This document shows, piece by piece, positions 30,979 to 39,353 of a DNA stretch of 39,353 bases (positions within the stretch are counted from its first letter, which is position 1; each line of letters begins with the position of its first letter). Origin of the DNA: Burkholderiaceae bacterium (GTDB lineage Bacteria; Pseudomonadota; Gammaproteobacteria; Burkholderiales; Burkholderiaceae_C); assembly GCA_017856435.1 (NCBI GenBank), contig JAFMFB010000022.1, forward strand, positions 1 to 39,353, read 5' to 3'. The notes under the pieces are model-generated. The model was not told the origin of the DNA, ran no database searches, and was given only the letters and a program-made list of their open reading frames with translations. The position numbers were made by a program, and so were the translations under genes.

Positions 30979-32106
30979 TCAGAACAGGATGATCTGCCGC
31001 ACCGCCTCGCCGTCGGCCAGGCGATCAAAGCCTTCGTTGATCTGGTCCAGCGTCAGCCGGTGGGTGATCAGCTTGTCCACCGGCAGGCGGCCTGCGCGGT
31101 AGAGGTCGATGAAGCGCGGAATGTCGCGCGCCGGCACAGCCGAGCCGAGGTAGCTGCCCTTCAAGGTGCGTTCCTCGGCCACCAGATTCACCGCCGGCAG
31201 ATTGAAGGTATGCCGGTGGTTGGGCAGGCTGCAAGTGACCGTGGTGCCACCGCGGCGGGTAATGCGGTAGGCAATTTCCAGCGCCTCCACGCTGCTGGCC
31301 GCTTCGATAGCCACATCCACACCACCACGGGTGACGGCCTTCAGTTGGTCGATCAGGTCAGGGTCATCGGCGCGCATGGCGCGGGTGGCGCCCAGCTTCA
31401 ACGCGGTCTCCAGTTTCGACGGTAGCCGATCGATGGCAATCACCTCGCGCGCACCGGCAGCCAGTGCCCCCAGCACCGCCGACAGGCCCACACCGCCCAA
31501 ACCAACCACAGCCACACTCTGGCCCAGCCGAACCTGGGCGGAATTGATGGCCGCGCCCGCCCCGGTGAGCACGGCACAACCGAACACAGCTGCCACATCT
31601 GGCGGTATGTCGCCATCGATCTTGACCAGCGAGCCGCGGTTGCAGACCGCGTATTCGGCGAAGCAGGAAACACCCACCTGATGATTGACCGGTGTGCCAT
31701 CGGTGCGGGCAAGGTGGCGGTGGCCGCCAACCATGGTGCCGGCCGTGTTGGCCGCTGCGCCCGGTTCGCACAGCGCCGGTCGGCCCTCCTGACATGGCAG
31801 GCAGTGCCCGCAACTGGGCACGAACACCAGCGCCACAGCGTCACCGCGTTGCAGGTCTGTCACCCCCGCGCCGGTTTCCTCCACGATGCCCGCCGCCTCA
31901 TGACCCAAGGCCATCGGCATGGGACGGGGCCGGTCACCGTTGATGATCGAAAGGTCGGAGTGGCACAGGCCGGCACCGGTGATGCGAACCAGCACCTCGC
32001 CTGGCCCGGGGCCCGACAGGTTGACGGTTTCAACCGACAGGGGATGGTTGCTGGCGTAGGGGCGCGGGATCTCCATGCGGTCGAGGACGGCTGCGCGTAT
32101 CTGCAT
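30979..32106 (-). CDS. Zinc-dependent alcohol dehydrogenase (MDR superfamily)
   Basis: Medium-chain dehydrogenase of 375 aa. The catalytic zinc site is in GAGLCHSDLSIINGD with GHEAAGIVEETG. The structural-zinc cysteines are in PSCGHCLPCQEGRPALCEPG. The NAD-binding loop is VAVVGLGGVGLSAVLGA followed by VIAIDRLPSKLETALKLGA. It is most like the class III/aryl-alcohol group (about 370 aa). The ATG at 32106 has GGAG 8 bases upstream; longer in-frame starts have none. Two CAAAGTTCAA repeats lie just upstream. Substrate alcohol unknown. Confidence 0.9.
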   Translation of the reverse strand: MQIRAAVLDRMEIPRPYASNHPLSVETVNLSGPGPGEVLVRITGAGLCHSDLSIINGDRPRPMPMALGHEAAGIVEETGAGVTDLQRGDAVALVFVPSCGHCLPCQEGRPALCEPGAAANTAGTMVGGHRHLARTDGTPVNHQVGVSCFAEYAVCNRGSLVKIDGDIPPDVAAVFGCAVLTGAGAAINSAQVRLGQSVAVVGLGGVGLSAVLGALAAGAREVIAIDRLPSKLETALKLGATRAMRADDPDLIDQLKAVTRGGVDVAIEAASSVEALEIAYRITRRGGTTVTCSLPNHRHTFNLPAVNLVAEERTLKGSYLGSAVPARDIPRFIDLYRAGRLPVDKLITHRLTLDQINEGFDRLADGEAVRQIILF

Positions 32107-32124
32107 GAGCTTTTCTCCAGGGTG

Positions 32125-32147
32125 TTGAACTTTGGTTTTGAACTTTG
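32125..32147. repeat. Short direct repeats upstream of the alcohol dehydrogenase gene
   Basis: TTGAACTTTG occurs at 32125-32134 and 32138-32147 (13-bp period), 19 bp upstream of the minus-strand start codon. A perfect palindrome GTGGCGCCAC lies at 32178-32187. Both are in the 202-bp gap before the aldo-keto reductase gene and may be regulatory. Nothing else is evident in that gap. Confidence 0.45.
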
Positions 32148-32308
32148 ATATTGAGTCTAACCGTTGCCAACAGTGCGGTGGCGCCACTCAGACACGGTTG
32201 TAGAACTCGCCGCGACCGCCGCGGCCGACATGGTCGCAGCAGCTGTGTTTTTTCCTGAGTGCGCATTCACAGTCACTGCGCATCTGCAGACGATGCACGC
32301 CTTCGCGC

Positions 32309-33376
32309 TCAGACCGCCGGGTCGCGCAGTTCCCAACGAATCTGGTCGATGGCCTGGAGTAATTCGGGCGAAAGTTTGCGGCCCCAGACATCAATATCCT
32401 CGTCCAACTGAGCGATCGTGGTGACGCCGATGATGGTACTGGTGACCTGCCATTTGGTGTAGCAAAAGGCCAGCGCCATCTGGGTGGGTGTCAACCCATG
32501 CTCCTGTGCCAGTGCGTTATAGCGGCGGGCGGCCGCAAAGGACTCCGAGCGGCCCCAGCGCTGCTTTCTGGCTGACTCAAACAAGGTCATGCGAGCCGCA
32601 GGCGGTGCCTCAGGCCCGGTGGCACCTCCCTTGTCGTATTTGCCTGTCAGCAAGCCATAGCCCAGCGGTGAATAGGCCAGCAGCGACACCTGCAAATGGT
32701 GCAAGGTTTCATCCAGCGCATTTTCAACCGAGCGGTTGATCAGGTTGTAGGCATTCTGCACGGTCGCCACCCGTGGCAGACCGTATTGCTCAGCCAGCCG
32801 CACAAACTCATGCACGCCATAGGGCGTTTCGTTGGAAAGCCCAAAGGCACGCACCTTGCCCGCCTTGATCAGTCGCTGCATCGCCTCCAGCTGGATGTGA
32901 ATGGGGGTGAGCTGCGGATTGTCCTTCTGCGGATCGAAATACATCGCGCCAAAGGCCGGCACATGGCGCACCGGCCAATGGATCTGGTAGAGGTCAATCA
33001 CATCGATGCCCATGCGCCTGAGGCTGCCCTCGCAGGCTGCTTCAATATCAGCGGCCGTCAGGTCATTGCTGCCATTGCGCACCCAGTTCATGCCGCGCGA
33101 CGGACCGGCCACCTTGGTGGCCACCACCATCTGCTGACGGGCCTGCGGTCGCTTGGCAAACCAGCTGCCCAGAATCTTTTCGGTCAGGTTGAAGGTCTCA
33201 GGTCGCGGCGGCACGGCGTACATCTCGGCCGTATCGATGAACTTGACGCCCCGCTCCAGCGAGCGGTCCAGGATCGAGTGCGCATCGGCCTCGTTCACCT
33301 GTTCGCCAAAGGTCATGGTGCCCAGGCAGATAGGGGTCACCTGCAGGTCACTGCGACCCAAACTGACGGTTTGCAT
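32309..33376 (-). CDS. Aldo/keto reductase, Tas-like
   Basis: NADPH-dependent oxidoreductase of 355 aa with a TIM-barrel fold. The catalytic tetrad is visible: Asp and Tyr in KFIDTAEMYAVPP, Lys in VVATKVAG and His in LYQIHWPVR. The N-terminal LGRSDLQVTPICLGTMTFGE and C-terminal TIIGVTTIAQLDEDI are typical of the Tas/YajO-type group of about 345 aa. GAGGAG lies 8 bases before the ATG. It is flanked by the acyl-CoA synthetase gene 52 bp upstream on the same strand. Physiological substrate unknown. Confidence 0.92.
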   Translation of the reverse strand: MQTVSLGRSDLQVTPICLGTMTFGEQVNEADAHSILDRSLERGVKFIDTAEMYAVPPRPETFNLTEKILGSWFAKRPQARQQMVVATKVAGPSRGMNWVRNGSNDLTAADIEAACEGSLRRMGIDVIDLYQIHWPVRHVPAFGAMYFDPQKDNPQLTPIHIQLEAMQRLIKAGKVRAFGLSNETPYGVHEFVRLAEQYGLPRVATVQNAYNLINRSVENALDETLHHLQVSLLAYSPLGYGLLTGKYDKGGATGPEAPPAARMTLFESARKQRWGRSESFAAARRYNALAQEHGLTPTQMALAFCYTKWQVTSTIIGVTTIAQLDEDIDVWGRKLSPELLQAIDQIRWELRDPAV

Positions 33377-33428
33377 GAAAAAACTCCTCGTTGGTTTTTA
33401 AGCTTGCGGCGAGTTTAGTCCATGCCCC

Positions 33429-35186
33429 TCAGTTCCTGGCATGCAGTCGGGCATGTTCAAGCTCGCGCTCGCGCAGCACGCGTCGCTGCACCTTGCCGGT
33501 GGTGGTCATCGGCAAGGCATCGATGAATTCAATTTCCTTGGGGTACTCGTAGGGTGCCAGCTGGCCCTTGACATGGCGCTGCAGATCGGCCACTAGCCGG
33601 GTTTCCCATTGCTCCCGCGAGATCGGTTCATCACCTCGCTCCTGTTGCGCCGCCGGGGTCAGCACCACATAGGCCTTGACCAGGGCGCCGCGCTCGGTAT
33701 CCGGCTTGGGCACCACGGCAGCGTTGGCGACGGCCGGGTGCTTGACCAGGCAATTCTCGATTTCACTCGGACCAATGCGGTAGCCCGCCGCCTTGAACAT
33801 GTCATCGGTGCGGCCCTGGTACCAGAGGTAGCCCTGCGCATCGCGCACCGCTATGTCACCTGTGCGGCACCAGTCACCGCTGTACTTGTCCAGTGTGGCC
33901 TGCGGATTTTTCCAGTAGCCCAGAAAGAAAATCGGATTCGGGTCGCCCTGCACATCAAACCGGTGCAGGGCCACTTCGCCCGGCACGCCTGCAGCGCACT
34001 CCTCACCGGCTTCGTCAATGACAGCCACCCGGTGGCCCGGGTATCCCTTGCCCATGCTGCCGGGGCGGGCGGGCCAGAGCCGGCTGCAATTGCCCACGAT
34101 GTAGTTCACCTCAGTCTGGCCAAACATTTCGTTGACTGTTACCCCCAGCTCCTGCTCACAGTAGGCAAAGACCGCGTCCCCCACCGCTTCGCCCGCACTC
34201 ATGATGGCCTGCAGCTTCAACTTGAATTGTTCACGCGGATGCGGGTAGCTCTTCATCATCGCCTTGAGGGCGGTCGGGAAGATGAAGGTGTGGGTCACCC
34301 CATAGGTCTGCATCAGGTCGAACGCCACTTGCGGACTGAAGCGGCCATTCCAGGCCACGATCGGCCGCCCGAAATACAGGGTGGGCAGCAGGGCATCCAT
34401 CAGTCCGCCCGTCCAGGCCCAGTCCGCCGGGCTCCAGAAAACGGCATTGCTCTGTCGCTGCGCCCCTTGTCTGCCGCCTGCGTCCGGGTCAAATCCAAAC
34501 CAGTTCTGGCTGCAGACAAAGCCGCTCAGGTTGCCAATCAGCGCGCGGTGCGGAATCAGCGCCCCCTTGGGGTTGCCAGTGGTGCCGCTGGTGTAGATCA
34601 GTACCGCCGGGTCATTGGCTCGGGTCAACACCGGGGCGTATTCCGGGCTGTGCTGCGCGATCAACATGGCGTAGTCCAGATCGGCCATGGCGTCAGCGCC
34701 CGCACCCACACCAATCAGGCGGCGCAGGCTTTCGCAGGTGGTACGTGCTTCGAGCAGGTTCATGATGGTGCTCTGGTCGCAGATGGCGGCCTTGGCCTCG
34801 CTGTCGCGCAGTCGAAACTCAAGCGCCTGCGGCCCGAACAATTGCGACAGGGGCACCGCCACCGCGCCCATCTGCAACACCGCCATATAGGCCACGGCCG
34901 TCTCAAAACGCTGCGGCATCACGATGGCCACCCGGTCCCCCTTGCCGATGCGAAGTGACGCCAGCGCCGAAGACAGGCGGTTGGCCTCGTGTTGCAGTTC
35001 GGCGTAGCTGTAGGCGCGCGGCTCCAGGCCGGCGCCATCGGCATAAATAGCCACCCGATGGCTAGCATCGGGGCTCTGCGCCCAGCGCCGTACGCACACT
35101 TCGGCCATATTGAATTCTTCTGGCACCAGCCAGCGAAACTGGCTGTGCAACTGCGAGTAATCGTCCCGCTTCCTGGACCTTGCCAT
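33429..35186 (-). CDS. AMP-dependent acyl-CoA synthetase (medium-chain/acetyl-CoA synthetase-like)
   Basis: ANL-superfamily ligase of 585 aa that activates a carboxylic acid with ATP and CoA. Motifs include YTSGTTGNPKGALIPHRAL, FWSPADWAWTGGLMDALLPT, NEMFGQTEVNYIVGNCS, GDWCRTGDIAVRDAQGYLWY, GRTDDMFKAAGYRIGPSEIE and the catalytic-lysine region PMTTTGKVQRRVL. These place it in the MACS/acetyl-CoA-synthetase-like branch, distinct from the SauT-like ligase at 28845. A perfect AAGGAGGT lies 5 bases before the ATG, the strongest ribosome-binding site in the window. Divergent from an alpha/beta hydrolase gene. Substrate unknown. Confidence 0.9.
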   Translation of the reverse strand: MARSRKRDDYSQLHSQFRWLVPEEFNMAEVCVRRWAQSPDASHRVAIYADGAGLEPRAYSYAELQHEANRLSSALASLRIGKGDRVAIVMPQRFETAVAYMAVLQMGAVAVPLSQLFGPQALEFRLRDSEAKAAICDQSTIMNLLEARTTCESLRRLIGVGAGADAMADLDYAMLIAQHSPEYAPVLTRANDPAVLIYTSGTTGNPKGALIPHRALIGNLSGFVCSQNWFGFDPDAGGRQGAQRQSNAVFWSPADWAWTGGLMDALLPTLYFGRPIVAWNGRFSPQVAFDLMQTYGVTHTFIFPTALKAMMKSYPHPREQFKLKLQAIMSAGEAVGDAVFAYCEQELGVTVNEMFGQTEVNYIVGNCSRLWPARPGSMGKGYPGHRVAVIDEAGEECAAGVPGEVALHRFDVQGDPNPIFFLGYWKNPQATLDKYSGDWCRTGDIAVRDAQGYLWYQGRTDDMFKAAGYRIGPSEIENCLVKHPAVANAAVVPKPDTERGALVKAYVVLTPAAQQERGDEPISREQWETRLVADLQRHVKGQLAPYEYPKEIEFIDALPMTTTGKVQRRVLRERELEHARLHARN

Positions 35187-35248
35187 GGTGAACCTCCTTA
35201 TGATGGGTGTCTATTCAGACTGAAACCTGTAGAACAGACCCAACGCAA

Positions 35249-36166
35249 ATGTACCAAGCCCTACGCCCGGCGCACAGCGAATTTGTCAGCGTGCGCCAGC
35301 TTCAATACCATGTCTTGATCTGGGGCAGACCCTCGTCGGCACAGCCCATTCTGGTGCTCTTGCATGGCTGGATGGATGTGGCGGCCTCATTCCAGTTCGT
35401 TATCGACGCCCTGGGCCAGGAGTTCTTCAACCAGCGCTGCATCATCGCGCCCGACTGGCGCGGCTTTGGTCTGACACCGGTGCCGCAGGCGGACAACTAC
35501 TGGTTTCCCGACTACCTGGCAGACCTGGACATCCTGCTGGACCACTATGCCAAGGATCAGCCGGTGGATCTGCTTGGGCACAGCATGGGAGGCAATGTCG
35601 CCATGCTCTACGCCGGAGTGCGCCCTGAGCGCATCCATCGCCTGATCAATCTGGAAGGCTTTGGCATGCCCGCCACCCAGGCCGACCAAGCCCCTGGGCG
35701 CTATGCCCGCTGGATTGATGAACTCAAGCGTCTGCACCGCGGCGAGCTGCAGTTGCGCAGTTATGAAGGAATCGACGGTGTGGCCCAGCGTCTCATGAAA
35801 ACCAATCCTCGACTAAGTGCCGACAAGGCCCAATGGCTGGCCCGTCACTGGTCTAGCGAAAACCCGCAGGGGCAATGGGAGATTCTGGGCGACGCTGCGC
35901 ACAAGGTGGTCAGCGCCCATCTCTACCGGGTGGATGAGGCCTTGGCCTGCTTTCGCGCCATTCGCGCCCCCATGCTCTCGGTGCAGGCCAGTGACAACCA
36001 GATGCAGCAGTGGTGGCAGGGTCGTTACTCGCTGATCGAATACCAACAGCGGCTGCAGAACGTGCAGGATTGCCGCAGCGCGACCGTGACCGATGCGGGC
36101 CACATGCTGCACCATGACCAGCCACAGCAGGTGGCCGCCCTGATCGAAGATTTTCTTGCCCGCTAA
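35249..36166 (+). CDS. Alpha/beta-fold hydrolase
   Basis: Predicted cytoplasmic hydrolase of 305 aa. Landmarks are the oxyanion-loop LVLLHGWMDVAASFQFV, PDWRGFGLTP, the nucleophile elbow LLGHSMGGNVAML with the catalytic serine, and the catalytic-histidine segment DAGHMLHHDQPQQVA. The ATG at 35249 is preferred over an in-frame GTG at 35207, which would lie within 20 bp of the divergent ligase start. The ribosome-binding site is weak. Substrate unknown; an ester or thioester related to the neighbouring ligase is conceivable. Confidence 0.87.
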   Translation: MYQALRPAHSEFVSVRQLQYHVLIWGRPSSAQPILVLLHGWMDVAASFQFVIDALGQEFFNQRCIIAPDWRGFGLTPVPQADNYWFPDYLADLDILLDHYAKDQPVDLLGHSMGGNVAMLYAGVRPERIHRLINLEGFGMPATQADQAPGRYARWIDELKRLHRGELQLRSYEGIDGVAQRLMKTNPRLSADKAQWLARHWSSENPQGQWEILGDAAHKVVSAHLYRVDEALACFRAIRAPMLSVQASDNQMQQWWQGRYSLIEYQQRLQNVQDCRSATVTDAGHMLHHDQPQQVAALIEDFLAR

Positions 36167-36235
36167 CGCCGTATTGTCCAGACCGGGCGTGTGCACTTGT
36201 CACCGAAACTAAAATACAGTTTTGTTGTTGGCATC

Positions 36236-36255
36236 TGACCTGCCATGCCAGGTCA
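36236..36255 (+). other. Hairpin in the prfB upstream region
   Basis: TGACCTG at 36236-36242 pairs perfectly with CAGGTCA at 36249-36255 across a 6-nt loop, 55 bp before the prfB start. No T tract follows, so it is either a structured leader or a factor-assisted end for the upstream hydrolase gene. Confidence 0.4.
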
Positions 36256-36310
36256 AGACCAGCCAACCCACCAGCCGCGACACTTACAACTACAGACAGG
36301 ATACCTCCCC

Positions 36311-37418
36311 ATGATGGACGCAGAACGCATCAATGCCATTGGCACTCTACTGGCCGACCTGAGCCAGCGCACCCAAGAGCTTCGGAGGTATCTTTGACTA
36401 CGATGCCAAAGCGGAACGGCTGAGAACGGTCAACGCTTCCCTGGAAGACCCGGCCGTCTGGAACGACCCCAAAAAGGCGCAGGAGCTTGGCAAGGAGAAA
36501 AAGGCGCTCGACGATATCGTGCTCACGCTGGACCTGCTGAGCAGCGAGTTGTCAGACAACAGCGAGCTCTATGAAATGAGCCGTGCCGATGAGGACGAGT
36601 CCGGTCTGCTGACCATCGAGGCAGAAGCTGCCAAGTTGGCCCAAAGCGTTGAAAAGCTGGAGTTTCGCCGCATGTTCAACCAGCCGGCTGACCCCAGCAA
36701 CTGCTTTCTGGACATTCAGGCCGGCGCTGGCGGCACCGAGGCCTGCGACTGGGCCAGCATGCTTTTGCGCCAGTACCTCAAGTACGCCGAACGCAAGGAC
36801 TTCAAGGCTACGGTGGAGGATGAAACCCCGGGCGACACCGCCGGTATCAAGAGCGCCACCATCAAGATCGAGGGCGAGTACGCTTATGGCTTGCTGCGCA
36901 CCGAAACCGGCGTGCACCGCCTGGTGCGCAAGAGCCCCTTTGACTCCTCGGGCGGGCGCCACACCAGCTTTGCCAGTGTGTTCGTCTATCCGGAGATTGA
37001 CGACTCGATCGAGATCGACATCAACCCGGCCGATGTGCGCACCGATACCTACCGCGCCAGTGGCGCCGGTGGTCAGCACATCAACAAGACCGACTCGGCC
37101 GTGCGCCTGACTCACGTGCCCACCGGCATCGTGGTGCAGTGCCAGGACAGCCGTAGCCAGCACAGCAACCGCGATGTGGCCTGGCGCCGCCTGCGCAGCC
37201 GCCTGTACGACCATGAAATGAAGAAACGCATGGCCGAACAGCAAAAGCTGGAAGATACCAAGACCGATGTCGGCTGGGGCCACCAGATCCGCAGCTATGT
37301 GCTGGACCAGAGCCGCATCAAGGACCTGCGCACCAGTGTCGAGATTTCAAACACCCAGAAAGTGCTCGATGGTGACCTGGACGCCTTCATCGAGGCCTCA
37401 CTCAAGCAGGGGGTGTGA
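36311..37418 (+). CDS. prfB: Peptide chain release factor 2, expressed by programmed +1 frameshift
   Basis: Recognises UGA and UAA stop codons and triggers peptide release. Translation begins at the ATG at 36311 ([20 protein letters not shown]) and reads 28 codons to CTT at 36392-36394, followed by an in-frame TGA at 36395-36397. A +1 shift continues as DYDAKAERL, giving a 368-aa protein encoded by 36311-36394 joined to 36396-37418. The tripeptide SPF (residues 208-210) specifies UGA, and GGQ (253-255) is the peptidyl-hydrolysis motif; both are 3 residues later than in E. coli RF2. The frameshift keeps RF2 autoregulated: low RF2 lets ribosomes pause at UGA and shift. Confidence 0.96.
36384..36398 (+). 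promoter_or_regulatory. prfB programmed frameshift site
   Basis: An internal Shine-Dalgarno-like GGAGG (36384-36388) sits 3 bases before the slippery CTT TGA C (36392-36398), as in other bacteria where the usual sequence is AGGGGGTATCTTTGAC. Here the spacing is kept but the run is CGGAGGTAT. Confidence 0.95.
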
Positions 37419-37465
37419 TCGGTGATTCAGCACCGCATGAACACCCGACTAATTGAGGAACAACC

Positions 37466-38404
37466 ATGACACATCTGCACGACCGCACTGCGCGCTTGCT
37501 TCTGAAACTGGGGCTGGGACTGGTGCTTGGGCTGGCCACACCCTTGCTGACCCATGCGCAGCCCAGCGCGGAGGCCTTGCGTGCCACTGCAGGGCGCGCA
37601 CCCGACCTGGTATTCCCTACGACGGTGAGCGCACTGGAAGACGCCAAGGCGGCCATGGCGATTTACAAGCCCGAGGGCACTGGCCCCTTTCCTGCGCTTG
37701 TGCTTCATCATCAATGCAGTGGTTTACACAACGGGCTCAGACAGAACGAATCCATGCTCGAGTGGGCACGCATTGCGGTGCGCCATGGGTATGTTGCATT
37801 TTTGATCGATACCCTGGGCCCCCGCGGTGTCGATACCGTGTGCATGGGGCCCAAGGGCAACATCACCTTCATGCGTGGCGTGCGTGACGCCTTGCAGGCC
37901 GCAGCCCATTTGCAGAAATTCGATTTTGTGGACAAGACCCGAATAGCTCATGCCGGTTATTCCTGGGGGGCCATGGTGGGCGTGGCGCTCAGCGGCAATC
38001 AGTGGGCTACTGCCCTGGGTGAGGGCACACGCTTCAAAGCGGCAGTTTCGCTTTATCCCGGCTGCTTCACGCTGAAACCGCCCTCTGGCATGCCGTATGA
38101 GTTGGTCAATCCGGACATTGACAAGCCGCTGCTTGTCATGATGGGCGCAGATGACACAGAAACGCCGCCTTCGGATTGCATTCCCAAGCTGGAGGCTGCC
38201 AAAAACAACGGCGCTCCGGTAGAGTGGCATCTCTATGCGGGCACCACCCATTGCTGGGATTGCAGGCATCTGAATAATTTTCGCAAGACCGATGTGCGCG
38301 GCAATTCGGTTGTCTATCGCTATGATGAAGCCAATACCCGCGACGCCGAGCGTCGCATGTTCGAGTTTCTGGATAGAGCCTTGCAAGTGAAAGCTCCCTC
38401 ATGA
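37466..38404 (+). CDS. Exported dienelactone hydrolase-family protein
   Basis: Alpha/beta hydrolase of 312 aa. The N-terminus MTHLHDRTARLLLKLGLGLV and following ATPLLTHAQ form a signal peptide, so the protein is probably periplasmic. The nucleophile elbow is HAGYSWGAMVG (serine rather than the cysteine of classical DLH), the acid lies in MMGADDTETPPSD and the base in YAGTTHCWDC. Four or more cysteines in the mature part suggest disulfide bonds. GAGGA lies 6 bases before the ATG. It lies 47 bp after prfB, a position where lysS is often found in other proteobacteria. Substrate unknown. Confidence 0.87.
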   Translation: MTHLHDRTARLLLKLGLGLVLGLATPLLTHAQPSAEALRATAGRAPDLVFPTTVSALEDAKAAMAIYKPEGTGPFPALVLHHQCSGLHNGLRQNESMLEWARIAVRHGYVAFLIDTLGPRGVDTVCMGPKGNITFMRGVRDALQAAAHLQKFDFVDKTRIAHAGYSWGAMVGVALSGNQWATALGEGTRFKAAVSLYPGCFTLKPPSGMPYELVNPDIDKPLLVMMGADDTETPPSDCIPKLEAAKNNGAPVEWHLYAGTTHCWDCRHLNNFRKTDVRGNSVVYRYDEANTRDAERRMFEFLDRALQVKAPS

Positions 38405-38420
38405 ACAAACCCACTTTGGC

Positions 38421-38436
38421 TTTGCTGACAAGCAAA
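38421..38436 (+). other. Small hairpin between hydrolase and pepN
   Basis: TTTGCT, GACA, AGCAAA forms a 6-bp stem with a 4-nt loop in the 63-bp gap. It is weak and has no T tract; a terminator role is doubtful. Confidence 0.3.
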
Positions 38437-38467
38437 TCGCCCAAGCTAATTTCTCAGGAGTACCGCC

Positions 38468-39353
38468 ATGCTGCTCATGCGTGAAGGACAACCCACCGTG
38501 ATCCGCCGCCAGGACTACGCCGCCCCTGCCTACTGGATTGAAACCGTCGATCTGACCTTTGATCTGGAGCCGGCCAAGACCCGGGTGCTCAACCGCATGA
38601 CCGTGCGACGCAACCCGGCCGTTGCCGCGCAGGCGCTGCGTCTGGACGGTGAAGAGCTCAACCTGGCGCGGGTGCTGGTCAATGGCCAGGGCACCAGCTT
38701 CAAGATGGAGGCCGGTCAGCTGGTGCTGGAAAACCTGCCCACTGACGAAGCGCCGTTTCAGCTGGAAATCTTCACCACCTGCGTGCCCGAGAAAAACAGC
38801 AAGCTGATGGGCCTGTATGTCAGCAACGACTCGTTTTTCACCCAATGTGAGGCTGAGGGCTTTCGTCGCATCACCTATTTTCTGGACCGCCCTGATGTGA
38901 TGGCCAGCTACAGCGTGACCCTGCGCGCTGATGCCCAGCGCTACCCGGTGCTGCTGTCCAACGGCAATCTGGTCGAGCAGGGCACGCTGGACGATGGCCG
39001 CCATTTCGCCAGATGGGTCGATCCGCACAAGAAGCCCTGCTACTTGTTCGCCCTGGTGGCGGGCCGGCTGGTAGCGCGCGAGCAGCGCATCATTGCGCGC
39101 AATGGCGCCGAGCACCTACTGCAGGTGTATGTGCGCCCGGGCGATCTGGACAAGACCGAGCACGCGATGAACTCGCTGATCGCTTCAGTGGCCTGGGACG
39201 AGGCGCGCTTTGGCCTGCCGCTGGATCTGGAGCGCTTCATGATTGTGGCCACCAGCGACTTCAACATGGGCGCTATGGAAAACAAGGGCCTCAACATTTT
39301 CAACACCAAGTATGTGCTGGCCAGCCAGGCCACCGCCACCGATGCTGACTTTG
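38468..39353 (+). CDS. pepN: Aminopeptidase N (3' end cut by window edge)
   Basis: M1-family zinc aminopeptidase; 295 codons are visible and the frame is open at the right edge (full proteins are about 880-900 aa). The N-terminal saddle domain is present: VIRRQDYAAPAYWIETVDLT, then SNDSFFTQCEAEGFRRITYF and LDRPDVMASYSVTLRADA. The substrate-binding exopeptidase motif GAMEN is in FNMGAMENKGLNIFNTKYVL. The catalytic HEYFH zinc site would lie just beyond the window. AGGAG lies 7 bases before the ATG. Cytoplasmic, broad-specificity removal of N-terminal residues. Confidence 0.96.
   Translation, partial: MLLMREGQPTVIRRQDYAAPAYWIETVDLTFDLEPAKTRVLNRMTVRRNPAVAAQALRLDGEELNLARVLVNGQGTSFKMEAGQLVLENLPTDEAPFQLEIFTTCVPEKNSKLMGLYVSNDSFFTQCEAEGFRRITYFLDRPDVMASYSVTLRADAQRYPVLLSNGNLVEQGTLDDGRHFARWVDPHKKPCYLFALVAGRLVAREQRIIARNGAEHLLQVYVRPGDLDKTEHAMNSLIASVAWDEARFGLPLDLERFMIVATSDFNMGAMENKGLNIFNTKYVLASQATATDADF

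Noticed and set aside
33609-34958. Plus-strand open frame of 449 codons opposite the acyl-CoA synthetase
   Set aside because: Antisense shadow of a well-supported ligase gene, with no ribosome-binding site or recognisable motif.
36311-37418. prfB as a frameshifted pseudogene
   Set aside because: The in-frame TGA after codon 28 with CTT TGA C and an upstream GGAGG is the known programmed frameshift, and the rest of the protein is intact.
1-39353. Mobile elements, CRISPR arrays, tRNA or rRNA genes
   Set aside because: No transposase, integrase, array-like repeats, cloverleaf or rRNA sequence was recognised by reading; a tRNA scan would settle the RNA part.

Overview
The window looks like chromosomal DNA of a betaproteobacterium, most likely Burkholderiales and probably the Comamonadaceae. 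Three things suggest this: the high GC content, two Bug-type (tripartite tricarboxylate transporter) receptors, and the sequence character of core genes such as aroC, murB, yajQ, plsY, prfB and pepN. This is inference from gene content; no database search was possible. I see no rRNA, tRNA, CRISPR array, insertion sequence or phage gene, and no gap above 300 bp without a gene.

Left part (1-9248) is catabolic. A leftward operon (livJ-type binding protein, shikimate dehydrogenase, PDC-lactonase-like amidohydrolase, livH, livM running off the edge) diverges from an IclR regulator of the PcaR/PcaU/PobR type. The shared intergenic region holds two tandem sites resembling the PcaR operator. Downstream of the regulator lie a Bug receptor and a PcaC-like carboxymuconolactone decarboxylase, then a convergent 3-hydroxyisobutyrate-dehydrogenase-like gene and a second, atypical AroE-like gene. 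The theme is uptake and oxidation of hydroaromatic or aromatic-derived acids.

Middle part (9291-18849) mixes housekeeping and accessory genes. trhP (tRNA U34 hydroxylation) is coupled to aroQ. A divergent, degenerate four-carbon-acid-sugar-kinase-like gene follows. A compact leftward run holds murB, aroC, a class II aldolase, a 4-oxalocrotonate-type tautomerase and an MFS transporter. Then come yajQ, plsY and a fumarylpyruvate-hydrolase-like enzyme with an apparent Tat or lipoprotein signal.

The most distinctive block (18998-30341) reads as a sulfoacetate/sulfoacetaldehyde pathway. It has pta and xsc leftward, and IclR-cobS-cobT-like genes rightward. These are followed by a second IclR gene, a Bug receptor, an acylating aldehyde dehydrogenase (SauS-like) and a CoA ligase (SauT-like). 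The inferred route is sulfoacetate to sulfoacetyl-CoA to sulfoacetaldehyde to acetyl phosphate plus sulfite to acetyl-CoA. A CobS/CobT-like AAA+/VWA pair without CobN sits in the middle and is the least explained feature of the window.

Right part (30445-39353) carries ybaK, a zinc alcohol dehydrogenase, an aldo-keto reductase, an acyl-CoA synthetase divergent from an alpha/beta hydrolase, prfB with its programmed +1 frameshift, an exported dienelactone-hydrolase-like protein and the start of pepN.
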